Source: Spirochaetota bacterium
GTDB lineage: Bacteria; Spirochaetota; Spirochaetia; DSM-27196; PWMO01
Length of the DNA stretch: 18,743 bases
NCBI GenBank assembly: GCA_009908735.1
Contig: JAAAOR010000052.1
Coordinates: 1-18,743, forward strand
Direction: 5' to 3'
In this document: piece after piece, positions 6,426 to 12,974 of the stretch
Position numbering within the stretch: the first letter of the stretch is position 1
Layout of the letters: the number at the start of each line of letters is the position of its first letter
Notes under the pieces: generated by a model
What the model was told of the DNA's origin: nothing
The model's database searches: none
The model's input: the letters and a program-made list of their open reading frames with translations, nothing else
Made by a program: the position numbers and the translations under genes

Positions 6426-8363
6426 CTACGCTTCACCGTCGGCGGGGCGCAGCAGGAGAACGTCGCCGGGGGACAGGGGGCTCGAGCGGCTCAGCAACTG
6501 CTCCACCGCGCGGGCCGCCCGGATGAAGGTGTCGGGGTGCTCGGAGAGGAAGCGCTCAATCCGCCCACGTTGCGAGGGTCGGGCTCTCGCAAAGCGCGGG
6601 GCAAGCACACCGCGGAGGTAGCCGCGCACGCGGTCGAGGGGCTGCTGCATGAGGTAAGCCTGAAACTCGTTTATCATCAGGTACTCATCGGCCGGGTCGT
6701 AGGTCATGTAGGACAGAAGGTCTCGCCAGTAGGATCGCTCCGCCTGCGAGAGTCCGTCCCAGATCTCTCTCACTCCGTCACGAAACGCCTCGTCTTCGTA
6801 GAACACACCGTGGAAGGCCTCGTGGGTGATGAGTAACTCCCGCAGCAGCGGGTAAGAGCTCTGCGAGATGGAGAGTACTCCGCCCCTCCCCGGCATATAC
6901 CCGTTGTCGGCGGACCTGCGGATAACTCCATTGGCCAGGAGCAGCTCTCGGAGGAGGTTTTCCTCGGCGTTGAGCTTCACAGCTTGCGCCTCCGCCTGCG
7001 TGAAAAAGCTCGAGAGACCCTCCGGGCGGTAGTTATGCGCGTTCCACCCGTGCCGCTCGGCGAGCTCCGCGTCGGACAACATGCGTCCGCGGAAACCGCG
7101 TTTCTCGACAAAGAACGCAAGCCGCTTGAAAAGGCGCGCTTGCGTTTCGTAGTCGGCGGTGTCGAACACGAGAATATCGGGGTAGGCAGACCAGGAGAAG
7201 AGCTCGAGCTCGTTCCGGCGCCAGGCGCTGCGCGGATAGGCGGAAAGGATGGTTGAGAGATCGGCCGGGATCGGAGAGTTAAGGTCCGCCCCGCCGGAAC
7301 GGCCTGCGGAGCCTTCAGGGGCTACCGGGCTGCGGGCGGTCGTCTCGTGCCATTGCACGCGACGCACGGCGACACCTACGCCGGACGATCGAACCGTCAC
7401 CTCCGCCGGCACGAAGCCGAGCGCGGGGACGGGTACTGCGATGGTTCCCGAGCCCGGGCCGAGCCGTACCCGATAGGAGACGGAAAGCTCACCCCCGGCA
7501 CCGGATCCGCCGACCGCGGGGCCTGCAAGATCGATGATCGCCCGGCGGGTCTCCTCGGCGGCGGCGCCGTCGGTATCGGCATCGATGTCGGTGACGTAGT
7601 CGATTTCCAACCTGCCGTTCGCGGGACCCGTGCCGGCGGAGGTCTGCTCGCTACCGTCGCCAGCCCCGTCGCCCGCACCATTTCCGGACGCCCGGGAGGC
7701 GATCCGACCGGATGGAAGCTCGACGGTCCACTCGAGAGACGATCCGAGTGACACGGAAAGCCCCGTTGCCGACCCTAATCGCAGTGCGTCACCGGTCTGC
7801 GCCACGCCGAAAAAACGTGTCGCCGCTGCGATCGACGCGACCGGTGCACCGCTTTCGGCGGTTTCGGGCGGCTCCCATCCCGGGGGCGGGCGGACAATAA
7901 TGCCGTGAATAGCAGCGGGGTCGTCGAGGTGAAGTACGTGCTCACGGCGACCCGTGTCCACCGCCGCCGGAACCGCGGCAAGCCGAAACAAGTCGACTTC
8001 TCTTCCGTCCCCGTCCAAAAGCTGCAAGTAAGAGCCGGCGGGCAACACGGTGGTAGACACGAGTAACGCGCGCCGCGGCGTGTCGCCCGACAGCGGCGGG
8101 TCGATGAGGTAATGGTATAAGGGACCCTGCGACCTGGCTCCTTCATCCGCCGCAGCTTCGCCTCCCACCGCTTGTCCGATCGGAGACACCGCACCCAGGG
8201 CCTCGCCCAGGTCGTCCCGATCCACCGCCGCAACCAAAACCGCGCCGCCGTCTCCGCGGTCTACGGAAATCGGCGGGCCGGCGGCGGCACAGCTCGACAG
8301 AGCAAGCGCGGGAACGGCGACAAAGAGGGTAGCCAGGCGTGAGGCCTTCCGTCTGTGTATCAT
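6426..8363 (-). CDS. Large lipoprotein with HExxH zincin-like metallopeptidase motif
   Basis: Length is 645 aa. The N-terminus is a lipoprotein signal: basic start, hydrophobic core, then LSSC with C25 as the likely lipidated residue. Residues about 35-340 look beta-rich and include a Gly/Asp/Ser low-complexity linker (226-250). The C-terminal region (about 370-610) is helical and holds ITHEAFHGVF, a HExxH zinc motif at 514-518. NEFQAY follows 48 residues later and offers E566 as a third ligand, as in gluzincins. This suggests an envelope metallopeptidase, but I do not recognise the family and activity is inferred from the motif alone. The start overlaps the upstream gene's stop as ATGA (8360-8363), so the two are coupled. 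The downstream neighbour is the desaturase, after the 15-bp repeats. Codon use matches the neighbours. Confidence 0.8.
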   Translation of the reverse strand: MIHRRKASRLATLFVAVPALALSSCAAAGPPISVDRGDGGAVLVAAVDRDDLGEALGAVSPIGQAVGGEAAADEGARSQGPLYHYLIDPPLSGDTPRRALLVSTTVLPAGSYLQLLDGDGREVDLFRLAAVPAAVDTGRREHVLHLDDPAAIHGIIVRPPPGWEPPETAESGAPVASIAAATRFFGVAQTGDALRLGSATGLSVSLGSSLEWTVELPSGRIASRASGNGAGDGAGDGSEQTSAGTGPANGRLEIDYVTDIDADTDGAAAEETRRAIIDLAGPAVGGSGAGGELSVSYRVRLGPGSGTIAVPVPALGFVPAEVTVRSSGVGVAVRRVQWHETTARSPVAPEGSAGRSGGADLNSPIPADLSTILSAYPRSAWRRNELELFSWSAYPDILVFDTADYETQARLFKRLAFFVEKRGFRGRMLSDAELAERHGWNAHNYRPEGLSSFFTQAEAQAVKLNAEENLLRELLLANGVIRRSADNGYMPGRGGVLSISQSSYPLLRELLITHEAFHGVFYEDEAFRDGVREIWDGLSQAERSYWRDLLSYMTYDPADEYLMINEFQAYLMQQPLDRVRGYLRGVLAPRFARARPSQRGRIERFLSEHPDTFIRAARAVEQLLSRSSPLSPGDVLLLRPADGEA

Positions 8364-9127
8364 AGTGCTACGATGCTCTTGGCAAGCAGCTCGGCAACCT
8401 CGGCGCGACGGGATGAGGAGAGGGCCTGCGAGGTGCGAACCAGGCTATCGAAGCGCCCCCGAAATGACTCCGGCAGCACGGGCAGATTACGGGTTTCCTC
8501 GTACAGAAGCCGCCCCGAGGGCTCGAACCGATGGTTTACGGCAAAGAGGACGCTGCATGCGCTTCGCACAAAGCCTGCGCTCGAGATAAGGTAGAACAGG
8601 TCGTCCTCCCTCATGACCGCGGCGGCAAGATCTCCAAGGTAGTGCTCCATGCGTGCCTGAAACGCCTCTCGAAGCATATCCCAGAAATCCTGGGAAAACG
8701 CATCGAGATCGCGTCGGACCTCGGTTAGCCAATCCGACTTCCGGTGCAGCACCCGCCCCTCTTTGAGGCGATAGAACATATAGGTACCGCTGTCGCGGAA
8801 AGAACCCCCGGCACCACGCGCACCCTGGATAATCCGGTTGAAGCGCTCGATGTCCTTGTACTCGAGTCGGAAAGGAATATCGTCGAGGAGAAAACGATCC
8901 TTTCGGGTGAGTTTCAGCGTCTCGAAGGCAACGACGTCGGCAAACGCGTCCTGTCGGGACTCAGGATCGGGAATGTCACCGGAGCAGTACACATCGAGAC
9001 TCATAAAAAAGTAAGGGTCGTAGATGTCCTCAAAGCCGGGGGCCACGAGCGAGATCGTGTCCACTCCTTCCCACCGTTTGAGGATACCGACGATCTGATT
9101 GACGGCTGACTCGACTCGGGGTTTCAT
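8360..9127 (-). CDS. Hypothetical protein, possible nucleotidyltransferase fold
   Basis: Length is 255 aa from the ATG at 9127. A GTG start at 9163 would add 12 residues, but it would place the start upstream of the best promoter element (9135-9143), so the shorter form is preferred. VDTISLVAP, YDPYFFMSLDVY (D37, D45) and DIPFRLEYKDIE look like the beta strands and acidic residues of a nucleotidyltransferase core. A helical C-terminal half follows, with SAGFVRSACSVLFAVNHRFEPSGR. The canonical GS motif is absent, so this assignment is weak and the enzyme could be inactive. There is no signal peptide or membrane helix. It is coupled to the downstream zincin-like lipoprotein by a 4-nt overlap and divergent from 9197-9784. 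Substrate is unknown. Confidence 0.7.
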   Translation of the reverse strand: MKPRVESAVNQIVGILKRWEGVDTISLVAPGFEDIYDPYFFMSLDVYCSGDIPDPESRQDAFADVVAFETLKLTRKDRFLLDDIPFRLEYKDIERFNRIIQGARGAGGSFRDSGTYMFYRLKEGRVLHRKSDWLTEVRRDLDAFSQDFWDMLREAFQARMEHYLGDLAAAVMREDDLFYLISSAGFVRSACSVLFAVNHRFEPSGRLLYEETRNLPVLPESFRGRFDSLVRTSQALSSSRRAEVAELLAKSIVAL

Positions 9128-9134
9128 TGCCACG

Positions 9135-9143
9135 ATTATAGCA
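9135..9143 (-). promoter_or_regulatory. Extended -10 promoter TGCTATAAT before the 8360-9127 gene
   Basis: The minus strand reads TTTTGCTATAATCG: a perfect TATAAT with a TGn extension. No good -35 is needed for this class. The base seven positions after the hexamer is the A immediately before the ATG at 9127. Transcription therefore would start at or within a base or two of the start codon, and no Shine-Dalgarno is visible. This predicts a leaderless mRNA. Confidence 0.55.
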
Positions 9144-9155
9144 AAATCATGCGCG

Positions 9156-9185
9156 TTGAACACCTCGCCCGCCCCGCCGTATCAT
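9156..9185 (+). promoter_or_regulatory. Possible sigma70-type promoter of the 9197-9784 gene
   Basis: TTGAAC (9156-9161), an 18-nt spacer and TATCAT (9180-9185, 5 of 6) are in place for the plus-strand gene. Transcription would start about 5 nt before the ATG at 9197, and no Shine-Dalgarno is present. The element partly overlaps the inverted repeat at 9181-9201. Confidence 0.4.
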
Positions 9186-9201
9186 GAGTTTGAATCATGA
9201 T
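9181..9201. repeat. Inverted repeat ATCATGA-N7-TCATGAT over the start of the orphan gene
   Basis: Perfect 7-bp arms at 9181-9187 and 9195-9201, 7-nt spacer. Each arm contains the palindrome TCATGA. It covers the putative -10 and the start codon at 9197-9199, so it could be a repressor site or, in the transcript, a small hairpin hiding the start codon. Arms this short can also arise by chance. Confidence 0.4.
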
Positions 9202-9784
9202 GTTATCCGCGTTGCGCTTGCCGGGAAATATCGAGGGCCGCCTCGCCGATCTACAAGCCGGTCTCTTCCGGGCGCGGGGGCTGCTCTCCGCCCGAGCGTT
9301 CCCTCCCCTCGTGCCCCTGCTGTGGACGCAGAGACCGCCCGAGCTGGCCGCCGTGGATCCCGCACCGCTTCCCCCGCTCACCATAGGCGGCCTGGAGACC
9401 GGGACGGCGGGGATTCTTCTCGGGCTCTTACCTCGCCGCCCGCTTGAGGACCTCGCGAGGCATCTCGAAAAGGCGTCCCGGGAGGAGGTTCGGGAGGTTC
9501 AGGATGCCAAGGAGCACCGCGGCACACCGCCGTTTCCTGTCGGCACGCCGGGGATACTGCTTGCCCCGCCGGGGCATGGCGTAGCCGATCACGTGCCCGA
9601 AGCTCACGATCGCGCCCCGGATGCTGCCGCGGGCGCCCCCCTAGACACCGGCGAGGTTTCTGGAACAATTATCCGAAGATTCACCCTCGTGGTCATCGAG
9701 ATTCGCGCGTGGCAGGGAGACGGGCCCGAACGAGTGGTATGGGAGGAGGTCGCCCGGCGACTGCTACGCAAGCAGAGAGGGTAG
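9197..9784 (+). CDS. Hypothetical protein, no recognised family
   Basis: Length is 195 aa, starting MMLSALRLPG. The codons prefer G/C in third position like neighbouring genes, which favours true coding over the overlapping frames. No signal peptide, membrane helix or catalytic motif is apparent. The middle is rich in Pro, Gly and Ala (PFPVGTPGILLAPPGHG), and the C-terminus ends in a charged helix (VVWEEVARRLLRKQRG). The pattern SARAFPPLVPLLW faintly recalls a 2H phosphoesterase (LigT-like) strand, but neither HxT/S motif is present. It is divergent from the 8360-9127 gene with a short intergenic region and convergent with the cyclase gene at 9802 (17 nt gap). Function is unknown. Confidence 0.6.
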   Translation: MMLSALRLPGNIEGRLADLQAGLFRARGLLSARAFPPLVPLLWTQRPPELAAVDPAPLPPLTIGGLETGTAGILLGLLPRRPLEDLARHLEKASREEVREVQDAKEHRGTPPFPVGTPGILLAPPGHGVADHVPEAHDRAPDAAAGAPLDTGEVSGTIIRRFTLVVIEIRAWQGDGPERVVWEEVARRLLRKQRG

Positions 9785-9801
9785 CGGCACCCGGCCGGCT
9801 C

Positions 9802-11451
9802 CTACTCCCGGGCCGCCACGACGAGGTTTCGGCCGGCATCTTTGGCCTCGTAGAGGGCGGCGTCGGAGGCCTCGGTAAGCTCGTCCATCGTCCCGTATGC
9901 GGGGAACCCGGCGACGCCACAGCTGACCGTAACGTAGAAGTCCCGGTCGCCGGCCTGCTGGCGGACCTGACTGAAGGTTTCCCTGATCTCTCCCATGATG
10001 CGCGCCGCGTTATTCGCGTTTGTATCGAAGAGAATCACTCCAAACTCCTCACCGCCGTACCTGCCGATGATGTCGGTGCGTCGCAACCGCTCCTGCAACA
10101 GTCTGGCGAGGCTTTTCAGTACTCGATCCCCGGTAAGATGGCCATAGGTGTCGTTCACGGACTTGAAATTGTCGAGATCGATCATTGCAAAGCACAGGCT
10201 GTGGCCCATCCGCTCGGCGCGTTGGAGCTCCTGCCCGAGCTTTTCGCGAAGGTTCGAGTGGTTGAGCAAACCGGTCAGCGAGTCCCGCTCCATGAAAAAA
10301 CGCATGCTTCGAGAGCGCTCAGCGCGGATACGCACGGCGTTCACGAGAGCGATGGGATTAGCGGGCTTGGAAATGAAGTCGTCCCCGCCCTGGCTGATCG
10401 CCCGAAACTGCTTCAGCGGATCGGTTTCTTCCGAGAGGAAGATGATCGGTATGCCGACGTATGCCTCCTGCTGTCGGATAAGCCGCGCGAGCTCTATACC
10501 CGTCGCCCCCGGCATGTTTATATCCATCAGGATCAGCTCGGGCTTTTCCTCAACGAGGATCTCAAACACGTTCCGGGGGTCGGTTGCCACCGCCGTCAAC
10601 ATGCCGGCTTTCTGCAGGGTCAGCGCAAGGTATGAAACTTGATGGGGATCGTCGTCGACCACGAGCACATGATAGGGTCGCGCCTCGTTGCGCGAGGCAA
10701 GAGATTCGGTGGTGTCGATGAGCTGGGAAACTTCGAGCGGCGAGGCAAAGAAGGCATCGCCCCCGAGGCGCACAGCCTCCAGCCTGACGTCGTAGGTATC
10801 CGTTTCGGAGACGAAGATGATGCTCAGGCACTCGCTATAGGAATCTTTGAGCTTCGGCAGTATGCGCCGGCACTCTTCATCATCACCAATCACTGCCACG
10901 TCGATGATGACGATGACCTGCTGATCCCCACCGACCTTGGCCTCTATCGCGTGCGGCCCCTCGATACGCTCCACGGGGAACCCGAAAAAGCCGAACTGGT
11001 GAAACAGGTCGCCGGCAGTCGCTTCGTTGGACAGCCAAAGCTGCACGAGCCGCTCGCGGTAGCCGTTCTCGGGGACGTCCACCTCTTCCATGGTCGCGGT
11101 TTCGACGAGCGACATCTTGGTGGAGGCCTGCGGCTTTCGCGCCGCCGTCTCAAGCTCGATTATCAGAGCCCCGAAATCCTCTTCAGGCTCTTTCTCATCG
11201 AGGAGGACTCGAGCTTGATGCTCGATTCTGCGCGCCACGGCCGAAACATCTTTGAACCCGAACGTCGACCCGGAGCCCGCGAGCCTGTGCGCGAGACTTC
11301 GCACCTGTTCGAGATCCTCTTCGCGTTCGGAGGCTTCCTGCGCGCGAGACACTGCAGCTCGCATCTCCGCTACTCTTTCAGGAAGCTGCTCAGCAAACTC
11401 AACCGTCAGTTCCTGTAGTCGCTTTTGGACCTTACCAGACGATAGGCTCAT
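9802..11451 (-). CDS. Hpt-REC-REC-GGDEF diguanylate cyclase response regulator
   Basis: Length is 549 aa. Domains in order: an Hpt phosphotransfer domain (about 10-105) with AHRLAGSGSTFGF and phospho-acceptor H55; a degenerate receiver (about 130-255) that keeps D184 but lacks the N-terminal acidic pair and the Lys (SP in place of KP); a complete receiver (about 260-378) with DDD 266-268, phosphorylatable D310, S340 and K362; and a GGDEF domain (about 385-549). The last has RDSLTGLLNHSN, IDLDNFKSVND, GGEEF at 466-470 and an I-site RRTD (457-460). It makes c-di-GMP under phosphorelay control, with feedback inhibition likely. No membrane segment is seen. No partner histidine kinase lies in the window, so the input comes from elsewhere. 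GGAG is 9 nt before the ATG, and a good promoter precedes it. Confidence 0.93.
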   Translation of the reverse strand: MSLSSGKVQKRLQELTVEFAEQLPERVAEMRAAVSRAQEASEREEDLEQVRSLAHRLAGSGSTFGFKDVSAVARRIEHQARVLLDEKEPEEDFGALIIELETAARKPQASTKMSLVETATMEEVDVPENGYRERLVQLWLSNEATAGDLFHQFGFFGFPVERIEGPHAIEAKVGGDQQVIVIIDVAVIGDDEECRRILPKLKDSYSECLSIIFVSETDTYDVRLEAVRLGGDAFFASPLEVSQLIDTTESLASRNEARPYHVLVVDDDPHQVSYLALTLQKAGMLTAVATDPRNVFEILVEEKPELILMDINMPGATGIELARLIRQQEAYVGIPIIFLSEETDPLKQFRAISQGGDDFISKPANPIALVNAVRIRAERSRSMRFFMERDSLTGLLNHSNLREKLGQELQRAERMGHSLCFAMIDLDNFKSVNDTYGHLTGDRVLKSLARLLQERLRRTDIIGRYGGEEFGVILFDTNANNAARIMGEIRETFSQVRQQAGDRDFYVTVSCGVAGFPAYGTMDELTEASDAALYEAKDAGRNLVVAARE

Positions 11452-11460
11452 CGATAGCTA

Positions 11461-11464
11461 CTCC
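11461..11464 (-). promoter_or_regulatory. Ribosome binding site of the Hpt-REC-REC-GGDEF gene
   Basis: GGAG on the minus strand, 9 nt before the ATG at 11451. It supports MSLSSGK as the true N-terminus. Confidence 0.6.
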
Positions 11465-11479
11465 GTTCATGAATACCCA

Positions 11480-11508
11480 ACTATAGTGTTAACTCCCGTT
11501 CGTATCAA
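11480..11508 (-). promoter_or_regulatory. Sigma70-type promoter of the Hpt-REC-REC-GGDEF gene
   Basis: On the minus strand: TTGATA (11503-11508, 5 of 6), a 17-nt spacer and TATAGT (11480-11485, 5 of 6). The -35 overlaps the last codons and stop of nth, so the cyclase gene can be transcribed independently of cdd-yidD-nth. The predicted start is near 11473, giving a leader of about 20 nt with the Shine-Dalgarno in it. This is the best-formed promoter in the window. Confidence 0.65.
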
Positions 11509-12164
11509 GGAATGTCGCCGGCCTGCGGCGCGACGGACTTCTCCGCGAACAGGCAGAGGTCGAAGATCGGACAGCGGAAACAGGCGGGATTGCGGGCGGT
11601 ACATACGTAGCGGCCGTGGAAATTGAGCACCATGGAGAGGCCCGTTCTGATGTCTGCGGGAACGACCGCCGAAAGCTCTCGTTCGACGCGCTCCGGCTGT
11701 TTCGCCGCGGTAAAACCGACTCTTCGGACAACGCGGCCGAAATGCGTATCTACAACGATCGACGGCCGGCCACAGAGCACGCCGAGAAGGACGTTGGCCG
11801 TCTTTCGCCCGACACCGGGCATGCCGGTAAGCTCTTCCATGCTGCACGGAAGCTCGCCATGGTGGCGCTCGGCGAGTGCCCGTGCAGCTGCCTGAATATT
11901 TCGCGCCTTTGACCGATAAAACCCTGTGGAAAAGATGAGCGCCTCGATCTCCGACGGCTCGCCCGCAGCAAGCGACTCCGGTGTGGGAAATCGGCGAAAG
12001 AGCTCGGGAGTGACCCGATTTACCTGGGCATCAGTCGTCTGCGCGGAGAGGATCACTGCGATGAGAAGCTCGAAGGACGAGGAGTACGTAAGAAGCGGTT
12101 TCTTGTCCGGGTAAACGGGATCGAGCCGCTTGAACACCGCAACAGCGCGCTCGCTCGGCGTCAC
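11505..12164 (-). CDS. nth: Endonuclease III (DNA glycosylase/AP lyase)
   Basis: Length is 219 aa, close to the 211-aa E. coli enzyme. It excises oxidised pyrimidines and nicks the abasic site in base excision repair. Visible features are the helix-hairpin-helix LTGMPGVGRKTANVLLG with catalytic K121, VDTHFGRV with catalytic D139, and the C-terminal [4Fe-4S] loop C188-x6-C195-x2-C198-x5-C204. All key residues are intact. The start is GTG at 12164, overlapping the yidD stop as GTGA. No separate Shine-Dalgarno is apparent, so coupled translation is likely. The C-terminus extends slightly past the cluster (SVAPQAGDIP). Confidence 0.95.
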   Translation of the reverse strand: MTPSERAVAVFKRLDPVYPDKKPLLTYSSSFELLIAVILSAQTTDAQVNRVTPELFRRFPTPESLAAGEPSEIEALIFSTGFYRSKARNIQAAARALAERHHGELPCSMEELTGMPGVGRKTANVLLGVLCGRPSIVVDTHFGRVVRRVGFTAAKQPERVERELSAVVPADIRTGLSMVLNFHGRYVCTARNPACFRCPIFDLCLFAEKSVAPQAGDIP

Positions 12165-12511
12165 CGGCGCTGCCGCCGATGACGCCGATGGCGCCGGTAG
12201 CCTGCGCCAATCTCGGCAAAGCTAAAGTGCTCAGGTACCGGATCATGTCCGCCGTCGAAGAACCCGCCCGTGCAGCGCACGACTCGCGCGCTGCCGAGCG
12301 CGAGCCCCTTTACAGCACCGTGCTTGAGAATGGCTTCGACGGTGTAGTGGGAGCAACTCGGCGTGTAGATACAGGTATCGGGAAGCATCGGCGAGATAAG
12401 CCGGCGGTAGGCGTACACCGGGATGAGCGCGATGTAGCGGGGAATCCGGATGAGAACATGCCCCACGGCCAAAGCCGTATTGACGAGCCGGCGTCGTGTA
12501 TCAGTGCTCAT
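12161..12511 (-). CDS. yidD: YidD, membrane protein insertion efficiency factor
   Basis: Length is 116 aa from the ATG at 12511. A longer open frame exists, but the extra part overlaps cdd and is a shadow. The family core is clear: YRRLISPMLP, CIYTPSCSHYTVEAILKHG, KGLALGSARVVRC and GGHDPVP. YidD is a small membrane-associated protein that helps YidC insert membrane proteins; its usual neighbours are rnpA, rpmH and yidC. Here it sits instead in cdd-yidD-nth. It is longer than the typical 70-90 aa. The surplus is an N-terminal amphipathic or hydrophobic stretch (about residues 9-35) and a tail ending GYRRHRRHRRQRR. It overlaps cdd by 11 nt and nth by 4 nt. Confidence 0.9.
   Translation of the reverse strand: MSTDTRRRLVNTALAVGHVLIRIPRYIALIPVYAYRRLISPMLPDTCIYTPSCSHYTVEAILKHGAVKGLALGSARVVRCTGGFFDGGHDPVPEHFSFAEIGAGYRRHRRHRRQRR
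12175..12201. repeat. Imperfect 9-bp repeat x3 encoding the YidD Arg/His tail
   Basis: Three adjacent 9-bp units GCCGATGAC, GCCGATGGC and GCCGGTAGC (plus strand) code on the minus strand for most of the RHRRHRR tail of YidD. This looks like short slippage-type expansion at the gene end. Confidence 0.45.
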
Positions 12512-12926
12512 GGGGCTCGAGTTGAAAGGGCTCCGGCAAAAGATCGCGAAAGCGCACGGTACGCTGAATACCCTCGAGGTTGGCAAGATGAATCGGAAAC
12601 TCCGGCGGGCAGAACTCCGCGAGAACCTGCAGGCACAGGGCGCAGGGAACTGACGCGGGCTCGGCATCGGTCACCACAACAAGAAATTCCGGACGCGGAG
12701 ACTCAGCCGCGGCAAGCATATTGAAAACTGCGATTCGCTCGGCGCACACACCGGCACCGTAGCTCGCGTTCTCTACGTTGCAACCGGCGAAAACGAGATC
12801 GCTGCCGGCGACCTTGATCGCGGCGCCCACCCGGAACCCTGAATACGGGGCGTAGGCATGGTCGCGCGTGGACCGCGCGAGATCGTAGGCGCGTTGCACA
12901 TCATCCATATATCTACACGCTACCAT
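12501..12926 (-). CDS. cdd: Cytidine deaminase (homotetrameric type)
   Basis: Length is 141 aa. It deaminates cytidine and deoxycytidine to uridine forms in pyrimidine salvage. AYAPYSGFRVGAA, GCNVENASYGAGVCAER and PCALCLQVLAEF are the family signatures. Zinc ligands are C61, C95 and C98, and E63 is the proton shuttle. The residue after the last zinc Cys, normally Arg in PCGxCRQ, is Leu here, and the Gly is Ala. The ATG at 12926 has a weak CGGGA upstream. A second ATG at 12908 (MDDVQRAY) would also give a full domain and cannot be excluded. It is the first gene of cdd-yidD-nth, overlapping yidD by 11 nt. No convincing promoter was found in the 48-nt gap behind it. Confidence 0.93.
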   Translation of the reverse strand: MVACRYMDDVQRAYDLARSTRDHAYAPYSGFRVGAAIKVAGSDLVFAGCNVENASYGAGVCAERIAVFNMLAAAESPRPEFLVVVTDAEPASVPCALCLQVLAEFCPPEFPIHLANLEGIQRTVRFRDLLPEPFQLEPHEH

Positions 12927-12974
12927 AGTTCCCGCAGCAATGAGAAGCGAGGTGCAGAGAGCCGCGACGCCCGC

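Noticed and set aside
9184..9447. Alternative plus-frame gene at the divergent promoter
   Set aside because: It is short, Arg/Pro/Ser-rich and shows no protein-like pattern; the frame starting at 9197 is longer with consistent G/C third positions.
9197..9784. 2H phosphoesterase/LigT assignment for the orphan gene
   Set aside because: Only a faint strand resemblance; neither HxT/S motif is present.
9709..10635. Plus-strand open frame (308 codons) opposite the cyclase
   Set aside because: It overlaps the 3' end of 9197-9784 and lies antisense to clear REC and GGDEF motifs, so it is not a gene.
12512..12667. N-terminal extension of yidD
   Set aside because: The added residues lie within cdd in another frame. 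The YidD family start fits the ATG at 12511.
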